Assembly: GCA_016783445.1 (NCBI GenBank) | Contig: JADHWO010000015.1 | Location: forward strand, 1 to 45,019 | DNA: 45,019 nt | Source of the DNA: Candidatus Aminicenantota bacterium | Lineage (GTDB): Bacteria > Acidobacteriota > Aminicenantia > Aminicenantales > Aminicenantaceae | Direction: 5' to 3' | Shown: positions 16,825 through 24,869 of the stretch, piece after piece | How the letters are laid out: each line of letters opens with the position of its first letter | Position numbering within the stretch: the first letter of the stretch is position 1 | The notes under the pieces: model-generated | The model's input: the letters and a program-made list of their open reading frames with translations, nothing else | The model's database searches: none | Told to the model about the DNA's origin: nothing | Made by a program: the position numbers and the translations under genes

Positions 16825-17955
16825 TTATTCTTTGGGTTTTGGTAAGACCGCCTCCATAAAAGATTCATCGATGGATTTTCCCTGGGCAATTAATTGTCTG
16901 TATTTGACAAAATCAATAACATCCTGGCCTGTTATATTTTTTGTGTTAAAGGCATTAAATCCCATAAATGCCTCTGTGCTCATATTGACAGCCAGCCAAT
17001 GGCGGTTGTAATTTTTTGCCAGATCCCAGAAATATTTCTTTTTTGCTCTCACACTGTCGAGAGATTTTATCAGGCAGCCCGGAAAAAGATTTGTAAATTT
17101 CCAGATTACATCGTTGATAAATTTATCTAAAAGTTCAAAATCTATGGTTGCAGTTTTAAGAAACTCCCGTGCTTTTTTTCCTTCTTCCCCTTTAAAGAGC
17201 TCTCCGTACACGATTTCGCCATCTTCAATGTATTTATCTGTGATGACCGCAGGATTACGAATGAATTTTCCATCCTCTTTAATAACCTGAACAACCTGAC
17301 TGACAAGCCCCAGTCTTTTCATCTTGTAGGCACTCCACAACTCACAGGAAACACAATTCCAGATCGCATCTTCAATAGTCAAGAACCAGGGAAGAAAATC
17401 TGAAGAGCCCCCGTCAGGGGCTGAGCCATGCCGAGGACCCGCTTGACCAAAAATAGCTGTATCCACAGAAATGGCAATGTCGCAGGCCATGCCTATCTCC
17501 TGACCTCCTGCAATCCTCATACCATTAACCCGGCATATTGTAGGCTTCTTACACATCAGGATAGAATCAACCATTCCGTTAAAAAGGTCCATGTACTCAC
17601 CATATTCATTAGGTCTGCCGGAATAGTATTCAGCATATTCTTTGGTATTGCCGCCAGTACAAAAGGCTCTATCCCCCACTGCAGTAAAAACAACTGCCAC
17701 AACACTCCTGTCGAGAGATGCATTTTGAAACCCTGCGATAACTCCCTTTACCATTTCTGTGGTGTATGAATTGTATTGGGCAGGATTGTTCAGGATAATC
17801 CAGGCAGAGAAAAGGCCTTCGATTTCTTTACCCGAATTATCAAGAATCGGCCTCTTTTCATACATTGTACAGGGCGGTTCTGTGCCCCAATGTTCTTTTC
17901 CCCAAAGAGAATGGTCTTTTAGCTCTTTATCTTTTGGTAACCAATCTATTCCCAT
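16825..17955 (-). CDS. bamA: 6-oxocyclohex-1-ene-1-carbonyl-CoA hydrolase (BamA/Oah)
   Basis: The 376-residue crotonase-superfamily protein matches BamA along its whole length. Recognisable blocks are the N-terminal DWLPKDKELKDHSLWGKEH, then LNNPAQYNSYTTEMVKGVIAG and AFCTGGNTKEYAEYYSGRPN. GQAGPRHGSAPDGGSSDFLPW and SCELWSAYKMKRLGLV follow, with KNITGQDVIDFVKYRQLIA near the end. BamA hydrolyses the ring of 6-oxocyclohex-1-ene-1-carbonyl-CoA to 3-hydroxypimelyl-CoA and is the standard marker for anaerobic aromatic degradation. Length is typical. The start has an AAGGAGG site and a promoter about 65 nt upstream. It opens a two-gene unit with the following hydroxyacyl-CoA dehydrogenase. Confidence 0.97.
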   Translation of the reverse strand: MGIDWLPKDKELKDHSLWGKEHWGTEPPCTMYEKRPILDNSGKEIEGLFSAWIILNNPAQYNSYTTEMVKGVIAGFQNASLDRSVVAVVFTAVGDRAFCTGGNTKEYAEYYSGRPNEYGEYMDLFNGMVDSILMCKKPTICRVNGMRIAGGQEIGMACDIAISVDTAIFGQAGPRHGSAPDGGSSDFLPWFLTIEDAIWNCVSCELWSAYKMKRLGLVSQVVQVIKEDGKFIRNPAVITDKYIEDGEIVYGELFKGEEGKKAREFLKTATIDFELLDKFINDVIWKFTNLFPGCLIKSLDSVRAKKKYFWDLAKNYNRHWLAVNMSTEAFMGFNAFNTKNITGQDVIDFVKYRQLIAQGKSIDESFMEAVLPKPKE

Positions 17956-18021
17956 ATCGTCCTCCTTATTAATAAAATATGCCTCAGTTTAAATCTGATA
18001 TACGATTTCTTTATAGACTGA

Positions 18022-18050
18022 ATACTACTTTTTCAACAAATTTATGTCAA
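18022..18050 (-). promoter_or_regulatory. Candidate sigma-70 promoter of bamA
   Basis: On the minus strand a perfect TTGACA (18050-18045) is followed after 17 nt by TAGTAT (18027-18022). This would give a leader of about 60 nt before the bamA ATG. Confidence 0.6.
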
Positions 18051-18156
18051 GAATAGCGTCTATGTAATCAGATTTTATTATTAAAAGATGCCCATGTAAA
18101 ATGTAGTTTTCCGGGGCCAGGTCTTATCCCACAAACTCTGATCCCAACTGAGCGAA

Positions 18157-18303
18157 GGCTGAGTGGCAAGAAAACCGTGTGAAAGAAAAAGCGGGCACGG
18201 TGCACAAAATGGGGCCTGGCCCCATTTTATGTGAGCGAAGACTGAAACCGAGCCTCTTTTGCCTCGCTGGGGTAAAAGAGGCGTGTTTTCAAGCCACTTA
18301 GCC
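18157..18303. repeat. Structured intergenic element with nested inverted repeats
   Basis: The outer arms GGCTGAGTGGC-AA-GAAAAC (18157-18175) and GTTTTC-AA-GCCACTTAGCC (18285-18303) pair over 17 bp with one G-U and a symmetric AA/AA internal loop. Inside are the perfect palindrome AAAATGGGGCC-T-GGCCCCATTTT (18206-18228) and the hairpin GCCTCTTTT/AAAAGAGGC (18252-18260 with 18274-18282). The right border plus TTCCCTT recurs imperfectly at 38943-38972. It lies just beyond the coxG-like stop codon and upstream of bamA. Confidence 0.75.
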
Positions 18304-18314
18304 TGAGCTTCCCT

Positions 18315-18767
18315 TCAAGTAACGCTTTGAAGTTTTTCTTTCAGAGCCTCTGTAAATTCAGCTTCCACCTTTTTTGCTTTGGCCCTCATAATCCTATCCC
18401 CAAACATTGCCAGTTTTCCGACTATTGAAGCATTACACCTGTAGGAAATCTCAACTTCACCGCCCCCGGTTTCTTTTAAATCTATGCTAGTTCTCTGGGT
18501 AATACGGCCTGCCTTACCTATATCCTCTCCTTCACCCATCATCTCTATGTGATTTGGGGATTTAACTTCTGTTAGGATAGCCTTAAATTTGAACCGCACT
18601 GAAATTGGGCCGACTTTTTGCTTGATAACACAGTCGTACGTTTTTTCATCAAGACGCTTTATCTTCTCTGCTCCCGGAATACAAGCATGTAAAGTTTCTG
18701 GCTCTAATAATGTATCCCACAGTTTTTGAATGGGTGCTTTTATTGATAATTTGCCTTCGAGTATCAT
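18315..18767 (-). CDS. CoxG-like protein (SRPBCC fold, CO dehydrogenase subunit G family)
   Basis: The 150-residue protein reads LSIKAPIQKLWDTLLEPETL near the start, then IPGAEKIKRLD and VGPISVRFKFKA, the conserved blocks of CoxG/SRPBCC proteins. The rest alternates beta strands with a long C-terminal helix. CoxG homologues accompany molybdenum hydroxylases; CoxG itself is linked to membrane anchoring of CO dehydrogenase, while other homologues have unclear roles. It lacks the hydrophobic C-terminal extension of canonical CoxG and is probably soluble. It is the last gene of the molybdenum hydroxylase operon, with GGAGG before its ATG. Confidence 0.88.
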   Translation of the reverse strand: MILEGKLSIKAPIQKLWDTLLEPETLHACIPGAEKIKRLDEKTYDCVIKQKVGPISVRFKFKAILTEVKSPNHIEMMGEGEDIGKAGRITQRTSIDLKETGGGEVEISYRCNASIVGKLAMFGDRIMRAKAKKVEAEFTEALKEKLQSVT

Positions 18768-18801
18768 GCTTCCTCCATATATTCAGAAAACCCGAGTCTT
18801 C

Positions 18802-19020
18802 TCAATCAACTTTTTCTGCTTCTTTCTCAAGCAGCTCTGCCAAAGCCTTATAGCCCTTATTTCCGGGTTCCATGGTCTGGATAAGCAAGAGCTCAATAAA
18901 ATTGAGCCCCTTTGAATTAACCCAGTCTTTGTGAGCCTGGTCTCCGGTTCCAAATACATGCCGCGCCAGATCCATGGTGTCAGGCCAAATCTTTCCGCAC
19001 GATGGACATTTATAACCCAC
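18802..19020 (-). CDS. Small zinc-finger-like protein in molybdenum hydroxylase operon
   Basis: The 72-residue protein starts at GTG with AAGGAGG 8 nt upstream, overlapping the end of the preceding gene. The N terminus YKCPSCGKIWPDTMDLARH is followed by a second His, giving C-x2-C-x12-H-x8-H, a plausible zinc-binding site. The rest is helical (GYKALAELLEKEAEKVD). I do not recognise a characterised family. Its position between the molybdenum subunit and the coxG-like gene suggests a maturation or accessory role. The overlapping 96-residue ORF 18783-19073 is a shadow. Confidence 0.75.
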   Translation of the reverse strand: MGYKCPSCGKIWPDTMDLARHVFGTGDQAHKDWVNSKGLNFIELLLIQTMEPGNKGYKALAELLEKEAEKVD

Positions 19021-19032
19021 GGTATGCCCTCC

Positions 19033-21312
19033 TTATTTTTTTTCTTCCTTTTTTTTCTCTTTGAGTGCTTCAAGAACCTTCTCCGGAGTTATAGGAAGAT
19101 TCTTAATACTGAGTCCTGTTGCATGAAACACTGCATTGCCCAGAGCACCTGCTGTCGGATTCGTAAGACCTTCCCCTGCCTCCTTGGCTCCAAATGGCCC
19201 TTCAGGTTCATATGTCTCTACTTCGATAACCTTTGTTTCCGGCATCTCCGTAGCCCTCAGAACTTTATAATCAACTAAATTCGGGTTTAAAATTTTTCCT
19301 TCATCCATAGGCAGGTCTTCGGTAAAACCATACCCTGCTGCCATGGCCATGGCACCTTCAAGCTGTCCTTTAACCCCTAAAGGATTTATCACCTGTCCAC
19401 AGTCATGTGCAGTTACACAATTTTTCAGTGTTATCTTACCTGTATCCGGATCAACTTCTGCATCAACAGCCTGTACTCCAAAACTGTATGCCGGTGATAT
19501 CATGCCTTTGCGGTGTGGAGTATAATGTCCTCTGGCTATAATAGGCTGACCATCCTTTCCTCTTATAGCTTCCTTGACAACATCATAATACGAAAGGCCT
19601 CGCTCAGGGCGAGCAATAAGGTGGACCCACCGATCCTTAATATCCAGGTCATAAACAATATTCGGAGACAGCTTCGCCGCTGCATACTCGATGATTTGCT
19701 GTTTGGCCTTTGCAGCAGCCATTTTAACAGCATTCCCCTGCATTAATGTCTCCCTGCTTCCCCAGGCACCAAGGTCTACCGGGCAACTTTCAGTATCTCC
19801 CATATGAAGCCGAATGTCTTCGACTTGTACTCCCAACTCTTCTGCGCAGATCATGGTCATTGTGGTATTCGAACCCTGCCCCATATCTTGAGATCCAATA
19901 TAGAGGTCAACCTTTCCATCAATTTTTACCTGAATCACAGCGGAGGAAAAGGCATAAGGTGTATCAAACCAGTTAAAAATCCCTCCTGACATGAAACCAT
20001 AAGCAGCAATACCAATCCCTCGATTAGGAGGGAGTTTCCCTTGTGATTTGATCCACTTCTCTATTTTATCGAGACACTGGCTGAGGCCGCAACTCTGAAT
20101 CGTTGCCTGCCCGGGAACTTCGTAACCGGGGTACATGGCATTCTTCCGCCTGATCTTTATGGGATCGATCCCCAGGTCATTCGCTATTAAATCAATCTGA
20201 GTTTCTGCACAAAACGTTGCCTGGGGAGCTCCAAAACCCCGCATCGCTGAAGTAGGCGCCGTATTTGTGTAGACCCTGTATCCATCATACCGGTAACTCG
20301 GCCAGACATAGGGAAACGCCTGGAAAAATCCTGTAAGATAGAGGGCTGTTGCTCCCATTGAGGTATACGCACCTCCTTCGGTAAAAACCCGGCCTTCTTT
20401 TGCTAAAAAAGTACCATCCTTCTTAACACCTGTCCTCAAATAATAGAACATAGGTGTGCGGCGTTTGGTCGCCATAAATTCTTCCTCACGTGTGAGGATG
20501 ATCTTTACAGGTTTGAATAGCTTCATGGACAGAAGCGAACTGCAGAACTGAGCCGAATCAAGTTCAAACTTGCTTCCAAAACCTCCTCCTGTATAGCGCG
20601 AAATCACTCTGACATCATTCTCTCTCAGTCCAAGCACCCATGATAACAAAACCTGAATATAGTAGTGGGACTGGGTTGACGTCCACACGGTTAATTTTTT
20701 ATCAGGTGTAAAACTAGCCACTGCATTATGAGTCTCCATACATACATGGTGCTGCGATGAACACCTGAACCAATCTTCACGAACATGGTCTGCCTTTTTA
20801 AATCCTTCGTCCACATCGCCCCATTCAATATGGCGCGTTACATTTATATTTCTTTCAGCATGTTCGTGGAGCTGCGGGGCTCCTTGTTTTATAGCCTCGA
20901 GAGGCCCGAATACGCCTGGTAGAGATTCATACTCAACCTCAATCAAATCCAGAGCTTCTTCAGCCGTATCTTCATCAACCGCTGCTACGGCTGCCACAGG
21001 CTCTCCGATGTAGCGGACTTTGCTTCTTGCGAGGATTTCTTCATCGCAGAGTTCCTTAAAACGCCTCCAAATTCCCTGTTTTATTCCAAGTGTATCTTTA
21101 CCGGTAACAACTGCTTTTACTCCTGTTAAGCCTTCAGCTTTTTTTGTGTTTATCTTGAGGATCTTTGCATGGGGATAGGGGCTTCTCAAGATCTTACCAT
21201 ACAGCATATGGGGCAACTTGATGTCAAAGGCATACTCTGCTCTACCGGTTATTTTTGCTATTCCATCAATATTATGAATGGGAGTGTTTATGACTGAGTA
21301 CTTCTTCATCAT
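19033..21312 (-). CDS. Molybdopterin-binding large subunit of xanthine dehydrogenase family (CoxL/HcrA-like)
   Basis: The 759-residue protein begins with the a/b hammerhead domain (IDGIAKITGRAEYAFDIKLP) and continues with the molybdopterin domains. Motifs are YTGGGFGSKFELDS, SAMRGFGAPQATFCAE, DMGQGSNTTM and, near the end, FGAKEAGEGLTNP with the conserved catalytic Glu. It catalyses hydroxylation, or a reverse dehydroxylation, of a substrate carbon. It overlaps the 2Fe-2S subunit gene by 4 nt (ATGA). With bamA next door, 4-hydroxybenzoyl-CoA reductase or a related aromatic hydroxylase is an attractive candidate. The sequence alone does not fix the substrate, because the CoxL active-site loop AYRCSFR and other substrate-specific signatures are absent. 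Confidence 0.93.
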   Translation of the reverse strand: MMKKYSVINTPIHNIDGIAKITGRAEYAFDIKLPHMLYGKILRSPYPHAKILKINTKKAEGLTGVKAVVTGKDTLGIKQGIWRRFKELCDEEILARSKVRYIGEPVAAVAAVDEDTAEEALDLIEVEYESLPGVFGPLEAIKQGAPQLHEHAERNINVTRHIEWGDVDEGFKKADHVREDWFRCSSQHHVCMETHNAVASFTPDKKLTVWTSTQSHYYIQVLLSWVLGLRENDVRVISRYTGGGFGSKFELDSAQFCSSLLSMKLFKPVKIILTREEEFMATKRRTPMFYYLRTGVKKDGTFLAKEGRVFTEGGAYTSMGATALYLTGFFQAFPYVWPSYRYDGYRVYTNTAPTSAMRGFGAPQATFCAETQIDLIANDLGIDPIKIRRKNAMYPGYEVPGQATIQSCGLSQCLDKIEKWIKSQGKLPPNRGIGIAAYGFMSGGIFNWFDTPYAFSSAVIQVKIDGKVDLYIGSQDMGQGSNTTMTMICAEELGVQVEDIRLHMGDTESCPVDLGAWGSRETLMQGNAVKMAAAKAKQQIIEYAAAKLSPNIVYDLDIKDRWVHLIARPERGLSYYDVVKEAIRGKDGQPIIARGHYTPHRKGMISPAYSFGVQAVDAEVDPDTGKITLKNCVTAHDCGQVINPLGVKGQLEGAMAMAAGYGFTEDLPMDEGKILNPNLVDYKVLRATEMPETKVIEVETYEPEGPFGAKEAGEGLTNPTAGALGNAVFHATGLSIKNLPITPEKVLEALKEKKKEEKK

Positions 21313-21791
21313 TCTTCCTCCTTGTACTTACCTTCAGCTACTGCTTTTATAGCTCTGATAATGCTGTTATAACCGGTACAGCGACAGATATTACCGTGAA
21401 TGGCCTCTTTTATTTGTTTCTTCGTCGGACTCGGCTTTTCATTTATCAATGCTGTTGCTGATATTAACATCCCCGAGGTGCAGAAACCGCATTGATAGGC
21501 ACCGTGATCCAGGAATGACCTCTGAATTGGACTAAGTTTTCCTCCTTCTGCCAGCCCTTCCACGGTAGTCACCTCGGTGCCGTCGGCCTGCATCGCCAAA
21601 ATCGAACATGACTTAACTGTTACACCATTAAGCAGCACCGTGCATGCACAACACGCTCCAGTGTTACATCCCCTTTTTGTGCCCGTAAGCTCCAGCTCAT
21701 CTCTCAGTACCTCAACCAGCAGTCTTTTAGGCTTAACGTAGAGTTCGTGGTATTCGTTGTTGACTGTTATACGTAACAATTGCTTTTCCAT
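21309..21791 (-). CDS. [2Fe-2S] subunit of molybdenum hydroxylase (CoxS/HcrC-like)
   Basis: The 160-residue protein has the plant-type ferredoxin motif CNTGACCACTV near residues 41-51 and the C-terminal 2Fe-2S motifs QCGFCTSGM and GNICRCTGYNSI. It carries electrons between the molybdenum site and the FAD subunit. Length is typical. Its stop overlaps the start of the molybdopterin subunit gene (ATGA), indicating translational coupling. It is 14 nt downstream of the FAD subunit gene, giving the gene order M-S-L. Confidence 0.95.
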   Translation of the reverse strand: MEKQLLRITVNNEYHELYVKPKRLLVEVLRDELELTGTKRGCNTGACCACTVLLNGVTVKSCSILAMQADGTEVTTVEGLAEGGKLSPIQRSFLDHGAYQCGFCTSGMLISATALINEKPSPTKKQIKEAIHGNICRCTGYNSIIRAIKAVAEGKYKEEE

Positions 21792-21805
21792 ATTCAGAGG
21801 CCTCC

Positions 21806-22687
21806 TTATCGGGCTGGTTTTCTGGCCTGATCCCAGGCTTTCCTCACCATTCTTTTTGTAAGAGCTTCGACTAAATGTCTTCTATATTCCTCGCTAGCAT
21901 GAATATCAGCAACAGGGTCAGCTTCCTTTGAAGCCCTCTTGCCGATTTTCTCGAGCAAGCCATTATTTAACTTCTGCCCTATTAACAACTTCTCTGCTTT
22001 TTTTGCCCGGATGGGGATTGAGGCAGCTGCTCCGAGAACAATCCGCGCGTCTTTGCAACTGGAACCTTTTTTTTCCATAGTTATTGAAACAGCAACCGAT
22101 ACAATGCCCTGATCGTTCTTAATGATATTAAACTTCTCATATACAGTGGCTGTTCTTGGAGGGACAACTGGAAACTGGACTTCAAGCAGAAGTTCACCAT
22201 CCTCGAGTACTGTCTCAAAGTAGTCGATAAAGAATTCTTCCAGTGGAATAGACCTTTCTCTTTCACTATTGGCTATTTTTACTGTGGCATTTAAGGCAAT
22301 AAATACTGGTCCCGGATCGCCTGCAGGGTCTCCATGAGCAAGATTCCCGCCAATAGTCCCCCAGTTGCGGGTTTGAACAGAAGCCAGGTTCTTTTCCATG
22401 CTAACCAACACAGGGTAGTGCTTCTTGACTGACGATGATTTTTCTATGTCACTGTGGGTAGTGGCAGCACCAATCTTTAGCCCATCTTTAGGTTTAAAAT
22501 TGATATAACTAAGCTCTTCAATACTCTTGATATCGATGAGATTTGCCGGTGCAACTAATCCCTGGCGCATCAGAATAAGTAGTGACTGCCCGCCACAAAT
22601 GATCTTGTAGTTTTCCTTGTGCTCTTCAAGTAAATCAAGAGCCTCCTTTACAGTCTTTGCTTTTGAATAAACAAAATCCCGTATCAT
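21806..22687 (-). CDS. FAD-binding subunit of molybdenum hydroxylase (CoxM/HcrB-like)
   Basis: The 293-residue protein has ICGGQSLLILMRQGL near residues 31-45 and GTIGGNLAHGDPAGDPGPV near residues 111-129, the two FAD-contact regions, then the CO_deh_flav_C domain with ARIVLGAAASIPIRA. HcrB of Thauera 4-hydroxybenzoyl-CoA reductase has an insertion carrying an extra 4Fe-4S cluster; no such cysteine-rich insertion is seen here. The start codon overlaps the stop of an 82-residue four-cysteine protein (ATGA). It belongs to the six-gene operon 22932-18315. Confidence 0.92.
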   Translation of the reverse strand: MIRDFVYSKAKTVKEALDLLEEHKENYKIICGGQSLLILMRQGLVAPANLIDIKSIEELSYINFKPKDGLKIGAATTHSDIEKSSSVKKHYPVLVSMEKNLASVQTRNWGTIGGNLAHGDPAGDPGPVFIALNATVKIANSERERSIPLEEFFIDYFETVLEDGELLLEVQFPVVPPRTATVYEKFNIIKNDQGIVSVAVSITMEKKGSSCKDARIVLGAAASIPIRAKKAEKLLIGQKLNNGLLEKIGKRASKEADPVADIHASEEYRRHLVEALTKRMVRKAWDQARKPAR

Positions 22688-22932
22688 TTTCCTTTCCTTT
22701 CAGTAAATTCATTGAGGATTAACCACTTTGGACTTGCAGGGGGCGGCGATGGCATTTTAAACGGCTTGTTAATCCTGCTGCTCCTTGATTTCTGTTTAGC
22801 TTCTTTTTCCGAATTCCCTAAATATCCTCGATACTTGGTGTAAAAACATAGATAATAGTGCCTCCCTCTATACTGAGGACATTCCCGGCACAATTCTTTT
22901 GAAAAGGGGCATAACATCTTTGTTTTCGCCAT
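22684..22932 (-). CDS. Small four-cysteine protein, operon leader
   Basis: ATG 22932 is chosen because GGGAGG lies 7 nt upstream, giving 82 residues rather than the 90 in the ORF track. The N terminus contains LCPFSKELCRECPQYRGRH and then YYLCF, spacing C-x6-C-x2-C-x10-C, followed by a basic, proline-rich tail. This pattern looks like an iron-sulfur or zinc site. I recognise the motif style from uncharacterised proteins of anaerobes but know no function. Its stop overlaps the FAD-subunit start by 4 nt, so it is co-translated with it. A role as an electron-transfer or assembly partner is inference. Confidence 0.7.
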   Translation of the reverse strand: MAKTKMLCPFSKELCRECPQYRGRHYYLCFYTKYRGYLGNSEKEAKQKSRSSRINKPFKMPSPPPASPKWLILNEFTERKGK

Positions 22933-23011
22933 ATGTTTTCCTCCCCTAACAAACAAAACTTCTTAAACAAAACAGCACAAATAAAATATAAATAACCACT
23001 ATTGGTTGCAA

Positions 23012-23041
23012 ACAATAATCAAAAGAAGATTCTCCTGTCAA
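23012..23041 (-). promoter_or_regulatory. Candidate promoter of the three-subunit molybdenum hydroxylase operon
   Basis: On the minus strand TTGACA (23041-23036) and TATTGT (23017-23012) are separated by 18 nt, about 80 nt upstream of the ATG of the four-cysteine protein. CCAATAGTGG, an imperfect palindrome, follows immediately downstream and could be an operator. Confidence 0.55.
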
Positions 23042-23188
23042 GGAAAATTCTTTATTGCCTAAGCCCAAACACATGTTCTTATAATAATTTACTCTAAAAA
23101 AAGAATAAACTCCTTTTTTTCGACAGCCAAAGGAAACATGGAGAAATTTTTAAGGTTATTATCATGTGAGTTCATAATCTCTAAATTG

Positions 23189-23217
23189 TTCAAATTCTGT
23201 CTGTTTTCGTTTATAAT
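23189..23217 (+). promoter_or_regulatory. Candidate promoter of small membrane protein gene
   Basis: TTCAAA (23189-23194) and a perfect TATAAT (23212-23217) are separated by 17 nt, 23 nt before the GGAGG ATG of the 65-residue ORF. Confidence 0.55.
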
Positions 23218-23240
23218 GCTTGTAACTTTTGGAGGTCTAA

Positions 23241-23438
23241 ATGGAATTTATTTTACCTACTCTGAAGTTCATTACCTATATGGGAATCGGAATGATTGTT
23301 TTGGGAGCCCTCGTTTTTCTCGGGATATTAAAAGGGAGCCGAAGTCCGCAGAACTTCTCAAATAAAAAGGTTTTATCCAAAACTCCATTCCTACCGCCAA
23401 AAAAACAAAATCATCTAGTAGTCTTTGCCTTTTTTTAA
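23241..23438 (+). CDS. Small single-span membrane protein, hypothetical
   Basis: The 65-residue ORF has GGAGG 5 nt upstream of its ATG and a good promoter before it, so it is likely real. Residues about 8-29 (LKFITYMGIGMIVLGALVFLGI) form one membrane span, followed by a basic, Pro/Lys-rich tail ending LVVFAFF. I recognise no family. It converges on the transporter gene and overlaps its end by 4 nt. A second overlapping frame (23138-23365) has no comparable signals. Confidence 0.5.
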   Translation: MEFILPTLKFITYMGIGMIVLGALVFLGILKGSRSPQNFSNKKVLSKTPFLPPKKQNHLVVFAFF

Positions 23439-24853
23439 GTGAGTGTTTTAATCTTTCTCCTGTCAAAGATTGAAACCAGGGAAAAAGTCAACAGGCTTAC
23501 GATCCAGCAGAAATATATCGGGTGTGAAAGACTAATATTTTTAAAAAAGGAAGCCACTTGTGGGAAAATAAACCATAGGGCAAGAGCAGCCATAGACATG
23601 AGTAGAGTCCAGGTGGCATGAGCGCGCCTGCAAATCTTAGGCCAGAATAGGGTCATTAAAGTCACTAAAGTATAAGCAGTGGTCAAGGAAAGGCCGAGAA
23701 GCAATGTATTTAGAATACCAGTGTCAGAAACTAAAACAGCAAGAATGTATGTAAAAACACTTAAAATAAAAACTGAAATTTGAGAGATAATCCTCTCTCC
23801 CCTCTCTTTAAGGTCAGGAGCGAAAAACCTTTTGATTATATCTCCCACAACCAGAGTAGCACTCCCAACAAGGAGGGCAGAAGCAGTTGATACATCAGCA
23901 GCCCAGAGTCCAGCTAGAACAAGACCTGCTATCACAGGGCTTAGGCTCAAAACCATACGAGGCAGAGCTTCAGTGGGTACAATTCCTGGATGAAGAACAG
24001 CGGCAGAAAGACCTATAACAGCACTTATAAAACCCACAGGGAGAATAATCAGTCCCGCTAAAATGAAACCTTTGCTGGCAGAAGAGGGATCTTTGGCGGC
24101 AAAAGAAATCTGAACAACAGACTGGACCGAAAAGACCATAGTACACATCACAACAAACCACGCGAAGATAATCGGCAATCCAATTCCTCCTAAATCAAAA
24201 CCCGGATGTTGAGGAGGAAGTTTGGCCACAAGCTCTCCAAGTCCTCCTATCTTTACTATTGCCAAAGCCGCTCCCACAAGAACTCCTGTATAGATGAGAA
24301 TCACATTTATGATATTGGTCAAACCTGCCGCCCAGAAGCCACCGATCAATGTTATCCCCACAAAAACCAATGCAGTAATAAACATTCCAGTCTTTAAACT
24401 AAATACATTAGGCAGAAGGGAAGAAAGGATAGCACCACCTGCAACATACTGAACAGAAACAATGACTATCTGCAGGACAAGCTGTCCGAAAGCACCTACA
24501 ACCCTGCCTGAGACGCTGTAATGTCTTTCAAAAAGCTCTGGGAGAGTGCTAACTTCCATCTGACGGTATCGGCGGGCAGCGATAAGTCCCACTAGAATTG
24601 CCCCTGCAGCCCAGGCAGCATTATACCAGCCTGCAGATATTCCACTTTTGTAGGCCATCTCAGCCACTCCAACCGTTGAAGCACCTCCTACAGCCAGACC
24701 GGTAAGAAGGGGGGCAACCACCCAGAAAGGAAGGCTTCGGCCAGCCAAAAGATAAGCGATCATCCCTCCCCGGCTGAGACGGCGGGTCACCCAGGTAATT
24801 ACATAGAGAAGAATAATGTAAAAACAGACAATGCCTAAAGGAATCCAGTTCAT
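23435..24853 (-). CDS. Sodium:solute symporter (SSS family) transporter
   Basis: The 472-residue protein has about 12-13 hydrophobic spans. The N-terminal part is typical for SSS carriers: LAGRSLPFWVVAPLLTGLAV then GGASTVGVAEMAYKSGISAGW, with the conserved G-x-G/A-x-S/T sodium-site region, and later LWAADVSTASALLVGSATL. Homologues import proline, acetate, other monocarboxylates, sugars or aromatic acids. It lies 172 nt downstream of the acyl-CoA synthetase gene on the same strand and may import the acid that is activated, such as benzoate or a short-chain acid; that is contextual inference. Length is in the family range. Confidence 0.9.
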   Translation of the reverse strand: MNWIPLGIVCFYIILLYVITWVTRRLSRGGMIAYLLAGRSLPFWVVAPLLTGLAVGGASTVGVAEMAYKSGISAGWYNAAWAAGAILVGLIAARRYRQMEVSTLPELFERHYSVSGRVVGAFGQLVLQIVIVSVQYVAGGAILSSLLPNVFSLKTGMFITALVFVGITLIGGFWAAGLTNIINVILIYTGVLVGAALAIVKIGGLGELVAKLPPQHPGFDLGGIGLPIIFAWFVVMCTMVFSVQSVVQISFAAKDPSSASKGFILAGLIILPVGFISAVIGLSAAVLHPGIVPTEALPRMVLSLSPVIAGLVLAGLWAADVSTASALLVGSATLVVGDIIKRFFAPDLKERGERIISQISVFILSVFTYILAVLVSDTGILNTLLLGLSLTTAYTLVTLMTLFWPKICRRAHATWTLLMSMAALALWFIFPQVASFFKNISLSHPIYFCWIVSLLTFSLVSIFDRRKIKTLT

Positions 24854-24869
24854 ATTGTTTACGTTTTAC

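Larger units (their letters stand above)
17956..18314. other. Intergenic region with bamA promoter and a nested-palindrome element
   Basis: This 359-nt gap holds the bamA promoter (18022-18050) and a structured element at 18110-18315 described separately. No gene is credible here. Confidence 0.6.
22933..23240. other. Divergent intergenic region, 308 nt
   Basis: It carries the promoter of the minus-strand molybdenum hydroxylase operon (23012-23041) and of the plus-strand small membrane protein gene (23189-23217). The rest is AT-rich without obvious hairpins. Confidence 0.5.

Noticed and set aside
18783-19073. 96-residue minus-strand ORF overlapping the zinc-finger-like protein
   Set aside because: The other frame (18802-19020) has the ribosome-binding site and the Cys/His motif; this one starts inside the end of the molybdenum subunit gene.
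19033-21312. Reading the three-subunit hydroxylase as aerobic CO dehydrogenase because of CoxG
   Set aside because: The CoxL signature loop AYRCSFR is not present and the context is anaerobic aromatic metabolism.
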